Counted from the stretch's first letter, positions 26,227 through 39,880 are shown. The stretch is 42,500 nucleotides of DNA from Anaeromyces robustus (GCA_002104895.1 MCFG01000083.1:95001-137500); one strand, 5' to 3'. Program-made: numbers and translations. Notes: generated by a model from the sequence alone, not told the origin.

Positions 26227-28358
26227 ATGTTTAATAAAGTAGGTTCTAAATAATTATTACAAACTATTAAATATTTTACATATCATATTTATTGTTAATT
26301 ATTCATTTTTTTATTATTATTAATATATATAAATCAAAATTATTATTTAAGATTACACCAAGTATCATTAAGGGGGTAAACATCTAAATCGATATATAAC
26401 ATGAATTATACTTATTTACAACATATATATATATATATATGTTAAGTACTAATTTATTATTAATTAAATACTATTATATATATAAATACATATAATATTT
26501 TTTTTTTCTTATTTTATAAGAAAATCCAAATTATTACCAGAGATAATATACGATTTTTAAATCCACATGATTCATGTAACAGTGGAAATGTTTTAAGTAA
26601 TGGTTATAGAGGCACACTTTTAAATTATCAAGAATTTCAAAGAATACTTGTACTATTAATAATATTTATATTAATTAATGAAATATAATGAATGATAAAA
26701 TACTTATTAAAATTTCTAATTTTAAACAATATATATAATTATTGTAATTTCCATTAAAATAATAAAATAGAGTGAATCTGAAGTTAAAGATGAGAAAAAA
26801 GCTATTGAAGATATAAATTTAAATGAAGCAATAAAGATAAAAAAAAGAGAAGAAATTGAAGCAAGAAGAGTATGTTTATTTTATTATTCAAAAAAAAAAA
26901 AAAAATTTATTTATTTAGAAATAATATATGAATATTATGTAATTATATTTTTTATCAAAAAATTTTTTTAAATTAAAATAATAATAACAATATCAATAAT
27001 AATAAATAATAATTATAATAACAATAAAAGAAAAAAATGGAAGAATATGATATTAAAAGACAAGGTAGAAAACCACTTCAAATCGAAATAGAAACAAAAA
27101 AGAATAATGATCATTTATTAGAAAAATATAAAACTGTTAATGATAATGAAGAAGATGAAATCAAAAAATTAAATGAATTAATTCTATATGTTAAATGTGG
27201 AGTTATTCGAGATTATCAAATGGAAGAAAAAGTATAGTTACATTTTAAGCATATAGTTAATATGATATTTAATTATAATAATAAAATATAATATATAATA
27301 ATGATAATAATAATAAAATAATAAATAAAAAAAAATATAGAAATTTATTAAAAAAAAGAGAGAAGAAGAAGATACGAGAATGAATCAAATCATGGAACAA
27401 AATAGATTAGAAAAAGTTAAAGAAGATGAAAGGGAAAAAGAAGAAAGATTAAAAAGTAATAATAATTTAAAATATACTTATTATTAAAATAATACTAATA
27501 ATAATAATAATAATACTAATAATACTACTACTACTACTAATAATAATAATAATAATACAATAATACAATTATATATTCTAAATTATTAAAAAATATTTTA
27601 TTAATTTAATTAATTCAGAGATAAGAAAGGGTGCAGAAGAAATAAAAAAACAAATTGATGAAAGATATGAAGCAAAATTAGATCTTAAAGAGAAAAGGGA
27701 AAAAGAAAAATTACTTTATTTAAAGCAACTTAAAGAGAATGAAGAAATTGACAGACAAGAACAATTAAAATTAAAACAAAAGAAAAAGGAAATGATTCAA
27801 GAGGTAATGACCATGATATATATATATATTTTATATTAACATTATATAATATAATATTTCAAATCATTATAAAAATACAAAAAATAAAAAATTAATTAAA
27901 AAAATATTATATAATTTTTTAAGTTAATTAATGAAAATAATCAATTACTTGAAAGAAAGAGAAAAGAAAAAGAACAAGAAAAAGAAGAAGAATTAAAAAT
28001 GATTAAATATTCATTAGATAAGGATAAAGAAGAAAAAGAAAAAGCCGAACAAGAAAGACTATTAAAATTGAAAAAAGATAGAGAATTTTTCAGATTACAG
28101 AATACATTTAATAATGTAAGGATTAATTTTTTTTAATATATATTGTTAATAATATTTATTAATAAATAATAATAAATAATATATAATAATAAATTTATTA
28201 ATAAATAATAATAAATTTATTAAATGAAAATATTACCTATTAAATATTAAAATAATAAATTTATTAAATGAAAATATTAACTATTAAATATTAAAATAAC
28301 AAATTTATTAAATGAAAATACTAACTATTAAATATTAAAATAATAAACAATAAATATT

Positions 28359-28448
<90 letters not shown>

Positions 28449-29371
28449 TTTTCTTCTTCTTCTTCTTCTTATTCTTATTATAATTATAAATAAAATTATT
28501 AATTGTATTAATGTTGATATAATTCAAAATTCCATTTATTAATATAATATTATAGAAACAAGATAGAGCAAGAAAAGATGAAATTATGAAAGAACATAAA
28601 GCATTAGAAAAATATGAAAGAGAATATAGAAAAAAAGAAAGAGAAGAAGCTATAAAAAAAGCAAAACAAAATGATGAATTGAAAAAAGAAAGATTAAAGC
28701 AACAGAAAGAAAGAGAGTTAAAAATATCAATTGAAGTAATATATAAATATTAATAGATTAATTAATTTTTTTTTTTTTTTAAAAAAAAATAATATTGAAA
28801 ATTAATTTTTTGAAATATATAATATATAATTAAAAAAAAAGGCAAAAAAATTAAAAGAAGAATATTTACAAAGTGTTGAAAGAGAAAAAAAAATATTGGA
28901 AAAAGAAAAAGAGGAAGAAAGATTGAAACAATTACAAAATCAAAAATATGTCGACGAATTAAGAGTATGTTGTATAAAATATAAATATAATGAAATTTAG
29001 TTTTATAATTTAGAAAAAAATTAATTAAATAATTATTTAAATTAATGAATATATTTAAGAAACAAATAAAAGAAAAAAATGATAGTAAATATCAAGAAAG
29101 ACAAGATTACTTTAAAGAAGGACTTAAACAATTGAATGAGTTTAATTTAAGAAAGAATAGAATTCGTGAAATTAAATTACAAAAAATACAGGTTAAAATT
29201 ATTATTATTATTATTATTATTATTTTAAATTTTATATATTAAAATATTTTCAATATTAAATAAAATAATATAAATTATATATAATAGGAATTAAGAGATA
29301 TGGGACTTCCAGAAATATATTGCAAGAGGATTGAAAATAAAACATTTCAAGAAGAAAAATTTAGTAAATAA
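26227..29371 (+). CDS. CFAP45: CFAP45 (CCDC19), flagellar microtubule inner protein
   Basis: CFAP45 is a coiled-coil protein that lies inside the axonemal doublet microtubule in cilia and flagella. Exons are 26227-26238, 26352-26375, 26521-26649, 26771-26869, 27031-27231, 27341-27455, 27619-27803, 27924-28115, 28556-28735, 28842-28964, 29060-29191 and 29288-29371, giving 491 aa (human 551). The N-terminal IITRDNIRFLNP and YQEFQRIL blocks (about residues 16-55) match the family's ITRD and EEFERI motifs. Next comes DEIKKLNELILYVKCGVIRD (133-150, family DEIKELNKLILNAKCHAIRD). A continuous Lys/Glu/Arg coiled coil fills most of the rest, and the C-terminus has LRDMGLPEIYCKRIENK, the family's LRATGLPEKYC block. 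The last ten exons are secure; the 12-bp and 24-bp first exons are my best reading. A flagellar gene implies a swimming zoospore stage. It is followed in tandem by SPT5. Confidence 0.92.
28358..28470. repeat. (AAT)n then (CTT)n in CFAP45 intron 8
   Basis: About 28 AAT units (28364-28447) are followed by a short CTT run (28449-28470) inside the 440-bp intron 28116-28555. Just upstream, 28193-28350 holds roughly three diverged copies of an AATTTATTAAATGAAAATA unit. This is the longest and most repetitive intron of the gene. Confidence 0.9.
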
Positions 29372-30240
29372 TGAAGTTATATAAACAACATTAAAAAATT
29401 CATAAAAATATAATAATAAATTAATAATATAATATCTTAATAATAACATTATAAATATAAACCATTTGAAAAAATTTAAAAGTATATTTCCATGTTATTT
29501 AAAATGTTTTAAATTTTTTTTTTCTTTGCATTCAAAAATAATTCTATTAAAAATTCTATTCTTAATTAATAATATTTAATTATTAAAGCATTATTAATAA
29601 ATACTATTGTAAATATATCTATATCTATATCTATATATAAATAAGTTAATAATCAAATAGTTTTGTCATTATCATTATTTTTATACTAATAATAAAAAGT
29701 ATTAAATAATAATGATATTTAATTATTTTAATTATTTTTAAGTTTTTTATGAAAAAAATATAACATTTTTTTTTCTTTTTCATTTATATAATAATAAAAA
29801 TGAAATAATAATAAAATTAATAACAATAAAAACAACAATAACAACAACAATAATCATAAAAAAAAAGAAAGAATTTTTGTTATTATATAAAAAAAATAAA
29901 AAAAAAAAAAGAATTTTTGTTATTATATAAAAAAGAAAAGAATTTTTGTTATTTTATATATAAAAATAAGTTAAAAAAATAATATTATTTATACATCATA
30001 CATAAATATGAAATATAATAATTATTTTTTAAAGTTTGAAAGCATATTAAAGAAATAAACATAAACAAATATAAAAATTATATATAAATGTATAAATCTA
30101 TAATTAATTATATAAATTTAATGATATTAATATTTATTATTTAAATAATAAAACATAATAATGGATTTTTTTTTTATAATTTATTTATTTATTTATTTAT
30201 TTATTAATTTATTTATTTCTTTATATATGTATTTATTTCT

Positions 30241-30283
<43 letters not shown>

Positions 30284-30758
30284 TTATTAATAAATAGATT
30301 TTTGTATTTAGTGTAATTTTTATTATTATTATTATTATAATTATAATCGTAAAATTTATTTTTATGAATTAAATTATATTAATTATATATTAAATAATAA
30401 TATTAGAATATATTTTGATTTTATTTATTAATCAATGGAAGATAATACTTTTTTTATTGATTTAAAAAAAATTAAAACCCATAATTTTTTATTGATTAAT
30501 TAATTATTAAATAATTATAAATAATTTTTTTTTATTTTTTTTTTTATTTTTTTTTTAATTTTTTTTAAAAAATAAGTCAAAATTGCAAAAGGATAGAATA
30601 TATTATATAGAATAATTGCAATTTTAACTGTATAATATATATCTTAATTTAATTTAAAATTTTTAAATTTTTGTTTTTTTTTATTTATTTTATTTTTATT
30701 TTCTTTTATTTTTTGTTGGTTTGTTTTTTTTTGTTATAATATAAAATAATAATATAAC
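29372..30758. other. Intergenic region CFAP45 to SPT5
   Basis: This 1.39-kb tandem spacer holds the CFAP45 3' flank and the SPT5 promoter. It contains a 40-bp tandem unit with GAATTTTTGTTATTATATAA (29871-29892, 29911-29932, and a shorter third copy from 29940) and a (TTTA)n array at 30178-30290. T-rich DNA follows immediately upstream of SPT5. No gene was seen. Confidence 0.75.
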
Positions 30759-33700
30759 ATGTCTGATAGTGAACGGGAAGCATATTCTGACGAAGAAATA
30801 GATTCTAAAACAAAACAAGATGATTATGAGGAAGATGATGATTATGATGAAGAATATGAAGTATGAAGAATTGATATTTTTTTTTAATATTCGAAATATT
30901 TATTAAAATAAGAATTAATATATAATTAAGAATTAAATAGAACAATATATAAATATTTAAAATAAAAATTATAAAATGGATTTCAAATGTGAATAATATA
31001 CAATAATATTTAAACAAATTTTCAATAACAGTCTTTTTTTTTTTTTTTTTAATTAATAAAAAAAAAAAAAAAAAATTAATATATATTTGGAATTTTAAAA
31101 TATTGAAAACTTATAAAAAAATACATTATAAATTATTATAATATAATAAAAATGTTGATTATTTTCTCCCTTTATATATATATATAATTTATATTCTTTT
31201 ATTAGCATCCAGCAAAAAAGAGTAGATCTGCACGTAATATGTTCATTGATACAGAAGCTGCAGTAGATGATGAAGAAGAAGAAGAGGAAGAAGAAGATGA
31301 TTATGAACGAAGTGGTTAGTAAAAAGAAAAAAATAAAAATAAAAGAATAAAAAAATATATTCATTATTATAATGATAAATATAGTGGAAGGGAAATTTTA
31401 TATAATAAATCACATTTATATATATATTTTTTTTATTTTTTCCCTTAAATATATATATATTTGAAATGAAAAATATAATGATGGTTATAGTAATAACAAA
31501 AATTGAATGATGGCTATTATAATACATAATAATATAATAATAATCATTAAAAATTTTTTTTTCTCATTATTTATTTTATCATATAAATAATATACAGAGG
31601 AAGCAGAAGCAGCAACTATCGAAAAAAACTATCTTGATGAACGTAGTCATAGACAACTTGATCGTTCAAGACAATATCAAGATGAAATGGATGCTGAAGA
31701 ATTGGCTGAACAATTGAAACAACGTTATGCAAGTCAAAGTCAAGGTTTTCGTGGAAATGTAGATCATGTCCCTCAAAATTTATTAATGCCAGATGTTAAA
31801 GATCCAAAATTATGGTGCATTAGATGCAAGGTATATTTTAATTTTATTATATTTTATTATTATTATTTTGTAATATATGTTATAATAAGATATTATTTTA
31901 TTTTATTTATTATTATTATTATTATTATTATATTCATAATAATACTAATAACAACAATAACAACAACAACAACAACAATAATAATAATAATATTTTTTTT
32001 AACATAATATTATAATATTATAATTATAAATGATTATATATTGAAATATTAAATATTATTTATTATATTAATACTTTATTATTATTATTATTCTTTTTTT
32101 TTTTTTAATTTAAAAAAAAAAAAAAAAAAAAAATAAAAGCCTGGAAAAGAAAGAGATATTGTATTTAATATGATGAGAAAATATTTTGATATGGAATATT
32201 CTCAACATCCAGTCCAAATTTTATCAATTTTCACAAGAGATAATTTAAAAGGTTATTTATATGTAGAATCTGAAAGTAAAGCATTTGTACAAAAAGCAAT
32301 TGAACAAACAAATAATGTATATATGTCAAAAATGACATTAGTACCAATTAAAGAAATGACAGATGTATTAACAATTCGTGGAAAAGAAGCTGAAATTAAA
32401 CCAGGATCTTGGGCAAGAGTCAAAAGAGGAAAATATGCAGGAGATTTATGTCAAGTAAATAGAAGAAGTTATTTTAAATTTATTTTATTTTATTTTATTT
32501 TATTTTGATAAAAAAAAGAAAGGAAAAAATATTTTTTTGTAATTAATTATATCATATAACTGTATAATTATTTTTATTGTTATTAAAATAATTATAGATT
32601 ATAGAAATTACTGAATCAACAGATGCTGTAAGAATAAAAATTATTCCAAGACTTGAATTAAAGAAAAAGGGTATGATGGATGATAAAAAAAGAAAAAAGA
32701 TGGGTAGACCACCACAAAAATTATTTAATCCTAATGATGTTGAGTATGTTTTAAGAGAAAAATATATTTTTTTTATTTTAAATTTAAATCATTAAATAAA
32801 TAAAATAAATAGAAAAATATAGAATATAAAAAATATAAGAGATATAAAAGATATGAATATATGTATATATATATATAATATTAATATATAATAATTATTA
32901 ACAACACTACATATTATTTTTATTTAATGTTATAAATAATAATAAAAATAATACAAATATAAAAAATAATATAATCAAATTTATATATTTGATTAAAACA
33001 GTAAATCAGATCATAATTTATCAAAATCAAAAGGTTATTGGATTTATGGAAGTGATATGTTCAATAAAGATGGTTATTTAGAAAAAGAAATGAAAATTGT
33101 TTCACTTGATACAAATAATATTAATCCTACCCTTGATGAAATTACAAAATTCACTGGTGGTGCTATTGGTGAAAATCAAATGGATTTAGCAGAATTATCT
33201 ATTACAAGTGGTAGTGCAGTTGCTAGTACTGAAGATTTCTTTGTTGGTGAACATGTCGAAGTTACTGAAGGTGAATTAATTAATCTTCATGGTATAGTAA
33301 AGTCGGTTGATAATGATATTGTATCAATTATTCCAGCTGATTCAGAAGAATTAGACACGGTATATATATATAAATATTTATATATATAATATGTTTTTTT
33401 TTATTATTCAATATACTATATAAAAATATATTTAAATATATATATATATATTAATAATGATATAATTATTAAAATAATTAATTTAAATTAAATAGGGTGT
33501 TTTAACATTTGCTGCAAATCAATTAAGAAAAAGATTTTTGGAAGGTGATCACGTTAAAGTTATTAATGGTAAACATAAAGATGAAACTGGTTTAGTATTG
33601 AAGATTGTAGGATCAATTATTACTGTATTATCTGATTTAACTTTAAAAGAAATAGTTGTATTTTCAAAAGATTTAAAAGCAGCAACAGAAATTACATCAA

Positions 33701-36458
33701 CAATTTCAACTATTGGTCCATATGATATTCATGATCTTGTACAAATTGGGTAAATATATATATATATATTATAATATTATAATGTTTTTCATGTAAAAAT
33801 TATTTATATAGTATATAATTTAATGAAATATTTTAATATTTATTATTACTATTATTTTAATTATTAATAATTTTAATTCTATTTTTTCATTACTATTTTT
33901 TCATTACTATTTTTTCATTACTATTTTTTCATTACTATTTTTTCATTACTATTTTTTATATAAATTTTAATTATTTAATAATATAATAATAATAATGATA
34001 ATAACAACAACAACAACAACAACAATAATAATAATAATAATGAATAATTAGTTATAATAATGTTGGTGTTATTATAAAAATTGAACGTGATATGTGTAAA
34101 GTACTTGATAATTATGGTCAAGTTCAAACTATTTCATCAAAGAATCTTGGTCAGAAACATAATAGAAAATCATTAGCAACAGATGCTCATGGAAATACAA
34201 TATCACCAGGAGATACAATTCAAACAACTGATTTACAAAAACGTAAAGCTGTTATTCTTCATGTTTACAGAGGTTTAGCCTTTTTATATTCAAGAGAATA
34301 TCCAGAAAATGAAGGTGTCTTCTATGAAAAAACTGATAATATTTTATTAGTTAATGGAAAGAATATAAAGGTATATTTTATTTATATAAAATTAATAGAT
34401 CAAATAAATAATTTATGATTAATTTCAAAATATATAACAAAAAAAAAAAAAAAAAAAAAAAATAAAAAATAAAAAAAATAACAACATTAATATCTATAAT
34501 AACAATAATAACAATAACAATAATAATAACAATAACAACAACATAAGAATTATAATAAGGATATTAATAATTTCTAATTTTTTTTAAAAATAATATAAAT
34601 ATTATATATATAGGATGAAGATGGTTTTGCAAAACCAATGGGATCATATTCAAGAAGAAACTTCCAAAATCATAATAATAGAAGAGACTTTGGAGGAAGA
34701 GGTCGTGGACGTAATAGAGGAAGAGATACTTTACTTGGTAGAACTGTAACACTTACTACAGGTCCATTCAAAGGATATTTAGGTATTGTAAAAGATAGTA
34801 GTGATGATATGGTTAGAGTAGAATTACATACAAATTCCAAAGTTATTACAACTTCTAGAGATAATATACATATACAAGGTGAAAACCAAGAAAGACAAAA
34901 CAATTATGGAGGTTATTCTGGAAGAATATCAGATGGTGGACGTACACCAATGTATTCTGGAGCCAAAACTCCAAGAACTCCATCTTACAGATATGATGGA
35001 TCTAAAACACCATCCTATAGATATGATGGATCTACACCTAATCCATACTCTGATGGTTCAAAGACACCAGCTTGGGATGCTGGTTCTAGAACACCAGGTT
35101 ATAATATGGGTAGTAAAACACCAGCTTGGGATGCTGATAGTTCCGCTAATAGTAGAAGCAGTTATGGACAATCATACTCTAATTCTTTAGGGTAAATTTA
35201 AATTTATATTCCATCCATTATTAATATTAATATTATTATTATTATTGTTATTTTTTTTAATTTTAATTTTTTTATTATTTTTATTTTTAATATTATTATA
35301 TATTAATAATTTATTATATATATATAATATACATTATTTTTTTTACTTTATTTTATTTTATTTTTTTTTATTAGGGAAAGTTCTTCAAACTATTCACATA
35401 TACCAGCTACACCAGCTTATGGAGCTGTTGCTACACCTGTAAGAATAAATAAAAATAAAAGAAATATATACATATATATATATAAAATATATAATATATA
35501 ATTAATGATAATTGAATTAATAATATATAATATATAAATAATGATAATTGAATTAATAATATTTATATATATTAATTATTAATGATTAATTGATTAATTA
35601 TTAATTTATTATATATTAATATAATATATTTTTAATAAAATAAAAGGGTGATGTTGAAACACCATATAATCCAGCTACCCCAGCACCATTTACACCTTCT
35701 ATTCCTCAAACTCCAGGTGGTATACCATCTACTCCAGGACCATTATATCCAAATGCTGGTAGTGTAAGACCAACTACACCATTTACTCCAGCAGATTACA
35801 CTCCAGGTACTCAATTTACTAATCCTGCTACACCATTTATGCCAACTGGTGGTGATTATGCCTTATCAGAAATGGATGAACTTGGTATATATATTTAAAG
35901 AATAATTATTATTATATTATATTATATAATATATTTTTTATTTTATATATAATATATATTTTACTATTTTTTCTTTTTACATATATAAATATATATATAT
36001 TCTTTTAATAATAATAAAAAATAATAATATTAATTTTTAATTTATATATTCTATATGTATAAATAATTTTAATTTTTTAATTTTAATTAGTACCAACTGC
36101 TACAGATGAATGGGCAACAGAAGAAATTGAAGTTGTTATTGTATCTAATAAAGATGAAAAATACAACTTTGGTGTTTATGATGGTGAACATGGTGTCATT
36201 GAAAAGGTGAATAAACATGTATGTCAAGTTATTTTAGATCAAAATAATTCTAGTATAAGTATACCTACAAAATTCTTAGAACCCGTCTGTCCAGATCAAA
36301 AGAAACAACAAGTTAAAGTTATATTTGGTAAATATAAAAATGAAATTGGTAATGTTCACAGTATTGAAGGACCTGATGCTATCGTAAGAATGGTTAATGC
36401 TAGTGATATTAAATGTATGAACTTGAAACAATTAGCTATATATCGTCCAATATCATAA
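30759..36458 (+). CDS. SPT5: Transcription elongation factor SPT5 (DSIF subunit)
   Basis: SPT5 pairs with SPT4 to form DSIF, the clamp that rides RNA polymerase II. Exons are 30759-30860, 31206-31314, 31598-31830, 32140-32454, 32598-32743, 33002-33359, 33496-33749, 34052-34370, 34614-35191, 35375-35438, 35647-35884 and 36091-36458, giving 1027 aa (human 1087, yeast 1063). Order of domains: acidic N-terminus (FIDTEAAVDDEEEEEEEE); NGN domain about 139-235 (KLWCIRCKPGKERDIV); KOW1 about 236-262 (PGSWARVKRGKYAGDL); KOW2 from 381 (FFVGEHVEVTEGEL); KOW3 about 434 (FLEGDHVKVINGKHKDETG); KOW4 about 501; an RG-rich linker 638-649; KOW5 about 650-697. A C-terminal repeat region rich in TP follows (about 720-905). 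The last exon carries terminal KOW modules (about 915-1027). The TP repeats are the expected targets of a CDK9/Bur1-type kinase. Intron 2 has a GTTAGT donor. Confidence 0.98.
33879..33958. repeat. 14-bp minisatellite in SPT5 intron 7
   Basis: The 14-bp unit CTATTTTTTCATTA is repeated 5.7 times without change inside intron 33750-34051. Perfect identity suggests recent slippage. The intron also has CAA and AAT runs (33991-34041) near its acceptor. Confidence 0.95.
34911..35884 (+). repeat. SPT5 C-terminal repeat (CTR) coding region
   Basis: This part of SPT5 (exons 9 to 11) encodes repeated Ser/Thr-Pro units. First come degenerate SGAKTP, GSKTPSYRYDG (twice), GSKTPAWDAG and GSKTPAWDADS units, and after exon 10 looser PATPAPFTP-type units. 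The TPAW core resembles the TPAWNSGSK nonapeptide of fission yeast, while GGRTPMY resembles the animal GSRTPMY unit. Confidence 0.85.
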
Positions 36459-37214
36459 TAATAATTATAACTATAATACTAATAATAATAATATAAAAAT
36501 AAAAGAAAAACAATTTAAATTTTTTTTTTTTTTTTTTTTCAATTTTTCCTTTTTTTTAATTTTAATATTAATTTTTTTTTCAATTTTAAATTTAATTTTA
36601 TTTTTTTTTTCTTATTCTTATTCTTAAAAAAATTTTTTTTTTATTATCTTTTCTTTATTCTTTATTATTATTTTTATATATTTTTTATAATTAAAATGAT
36701 TTAAAAATAGTTTTTTATTTTATTTTTTTATTTTTTTCTCTCTATATATTTTATTATCCTTTTTCTTTTTCTTTTTGTTTCTTTTTTTTCTTTTTTTTTT
36801 TACCTTTTTTTTCTTTATATATATCAAATGATTTCAATTTATAATAACTAATATAAATACATACAATATCAATATTATTAAAGATATTTAAAATAATAAA
36901 CTAATTAATATATAATAATAAACTAATTAATATATAATAATAATAATAATAAACTAATTAATATATAATAATAATAATAATAAACTAATTAATATATACT
37001 AATAATGACAATAATAAATATATAATATAATTTGTTTCTTTTTTTGTTATGTTATGTTAATTTTATAGTTTCTTTATATATATATATATATATATATTTC
37101 ATTATATTAATTTTTCTTTTATAATAATAATAATAAATATATATTATATATTTTGATTAATTTTTCAAATAATAAATAAAGTAAAATAGAATAAAATAGA
37201 AAAAAATATTAGCA

Positions 37215-37257
<43 letters not shown>

Positions 37258-38024
37258 TATTATTAAAAGATTCTCTATTATAATAAAAAAAAAAGTTTTA
37301 TATAATATATATATATATATATATATATTATTATTATTATTATTAAATTTCTTGTGTGCTTTTATTTTATTTTATTTTATTTTATTTTATTATTTATTTT
37401 ATTTTTTTTTATAAAAGAGTATATATAATAGGTATAGGTATAGGTATAATATTAGTGGTATCAATTTTATTTCACAATAATTTTTTTCTTTTTTTATTAA
37501 TTCATCAATTTATTTGTTTATTATATTTTCATTTATTTATTTATTTATTTATTTATTATATTTTCATTTATTTATTTATTAATTAATTTATTTGTTTATT
37601 ATTTTTTCATTCATTCATTTATTAATTAATTTATTTGTTTATTATATTTTTATTTATTTATTTATTTATTAATTTATTTGTTTATTATATTTTCATTTAT
37701 TTATTTATTTATTAATTTATTTGTTTATTATATTTTCATTTATTTATTTATTTATTAATTGATTAATTTAATCTGTTTAAGAAATTTTATTTTTATATTA
37801 AGATTAAAAATTTTTTTAAAATAATTTTTTTTTTCTAAAAAGTATTAATTTCAATTTTGTAATTTTTTAATTTTAAAATTTTTTATTTTTTAAAAATTAA
37901 AGAAAATAAAAAAAATAATATATATATATATATAATTTAAAATACATATATATATATATATAACATTAATACAAAAATAGATAAAAAAAAATAAATAAAT
38001 AAAAAATTACAATAATTAATAGAA
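36459..38024. other. Intergenic region SPT5 to CWC27
   Basis: This 1.57-kb tandem spacer starts with T-rich 3' flank (36515-36830). It contains four copies of TAAACTAATTAATATATA separated by AAT units (36897-36998), further AAT and TA arrays (37220-37345), and a roughly 43-bp TTTA-type minisatellite (37505-37758). TA-rich DNA leads into the CWC27 start. No gene was seen. Confidence 0.75.
37505..37758. repeat. About 43-bp minisatellite of TTTA type
   Basis: About five or six imperfect copies of a unit built as AATTTATTTGTTTATTATAT followed by TTTCATTTATTTATTTATT. The last two copies (about 37671-37758) are nearly identical with a 43-bp period, while earlier ones vary in the number of TTTA words. 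The array lies 270-520 bp upstream of the CWC27 start codon, so it could affect promoter spacing. Confidence 0.85.
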
Positions 38025-39256
38025 ATGTCTAGTGTATATATATCAGAACCTCCTACCAAAGGAAAGGTTGTTATGCATACCACTATGGGTGATATTGAAA
38101 TTGAATTATGGTCAAAAGAAGCACCTTTAGCTTGTAGAAATTTCATTCAACTTAGGTAATTTTTCTATTTTATAATTAAATTTTATTTTTTTTATTATTA
38201 TTTTTTTAATTTGTTATTTATTAATATATATTATCCATCTTTATAATTATTAAATTTGAAATTTCAATTTTTTTTTTTTACAAAAAAATTAAAAATAAAA
38301 ATTAACAAAATAAAAATAAAACAAAATCAAATAGTATGGAAGGATATTATGATAATACCATATTTCATAGAGTTGTTCCAAAATTTTGTGTTCAAGGGGG
38401 TGATCCTACAGGAACTGGTGAAGGTAAAAAAAAAAAAAAAAAAATTTAATAATTTATTATATAAATGCTTTTTCATTTTTCATTTTCATTTTCTTTTTAG
38501 TTACATTTTTAACATTATTAAAAATGAATGAATTGAAATATTAAATATTTATATTTTATAATAAATTATAATATATATATATATATATATTTTTTTTTTT
38601 TAAAAAAAAGGTGGAGAATCCATTTATGGAAAACCATTTAATGATGAATTTCATTCTCGTTTAAGATTTAATAGAAGAGGTTTAATGGGTATGGCAAATA
38701 AAGGAAAAAATCAAAATGAAAGTCAATTTTTTTTCACTTTTGATGCAACACCAGAATTAGATCGTCAAAATACTTTATTTGGAAAAGTAAGAGAAAATTT
38801 GAATTTTATAATAATTAATAAAAAAAAAAGTTAAAAAAAAAGCAGTTAAATTTCATATTATTTTTATTTTTTTTTATTTAATTAAATATAAATAAATAAT
38901 GTTATTATAATTTGTAATAATGTATATGTATATATGTATAAATGTATATATTTATATATCTATATATATAATATATCTATATCTATATATTTATAATGTC
39001 AAAAGATTGTAGGTTCCACTTTATTTAATATGTTAAAAATGGAAGAATTAGAAGTTGATAGTGAAACCGAAAGACCATTATATCCACCTAAAATTTTATC
39101 CATAAGTATTATTAATAATCCATTTGATGATATATTACCAAGAATTACTTCAGAAGAAAAAAAAGCAGCCGAATTAGCTGAAAAACTTAAAAATGAAATA
39201 AAAAAACCAAAAAAGAAAGAAAAAAAGTAATTACAAAAAAAAAAAAAAAAAAAAAA

Positions 39257-39305
<49 letters not shown>

Positions 39306-39846
39306 TTATAAGTGATGCTATAATCATAACCATTATTATATTATTATTTATATTTATTTATTTATTCATTTTTATTGGATTGTCATTTTATTGTTATTAT
39401 TATTATTATAATGATATTATTGTATATCCATTAATTTTTTATTTTATTATTTTTATTATTTATATATATAATATATCTATTATATATTAAATTAAATACT
39501 TTATATCTCTATATAATTTTAATTTTCATTTTAATGCTAATTTTAATTTTAATTTTAAAATTTATATAGACGTTTAAATCTTTTATCTTTTGGAGCTGAA
39601 GAGGAAGAACAAGAAAAAGAATTAGCATCATCCAATCTTAATACAAAAATAAAAAGTAGTCATGATTTATTAACTGATGATACACATTTAAGTACTGAAG
39701 TTTCTGTTAATCTTGAAAAAGAAAAAGTAAGTTTTATTATAAGGGAAAAATGTTTATTAAATCTATATATATAATAACTAACATAATTATTATAAAATAT
39801 ATTATTTATTTATTTATTTAATTTATTTATTATTTTATTATTATTC

Positions 39847-39880
<34 letters not shown>

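Noticed and set aside
34670-34903. Antisense and +2-frame open reading within SPT5 exon 9 (also 34879-35190)
   Set aside because: These are shadows of the KOW5 and CTR coding sequence; the SPT5 frame matches homologues throughout.
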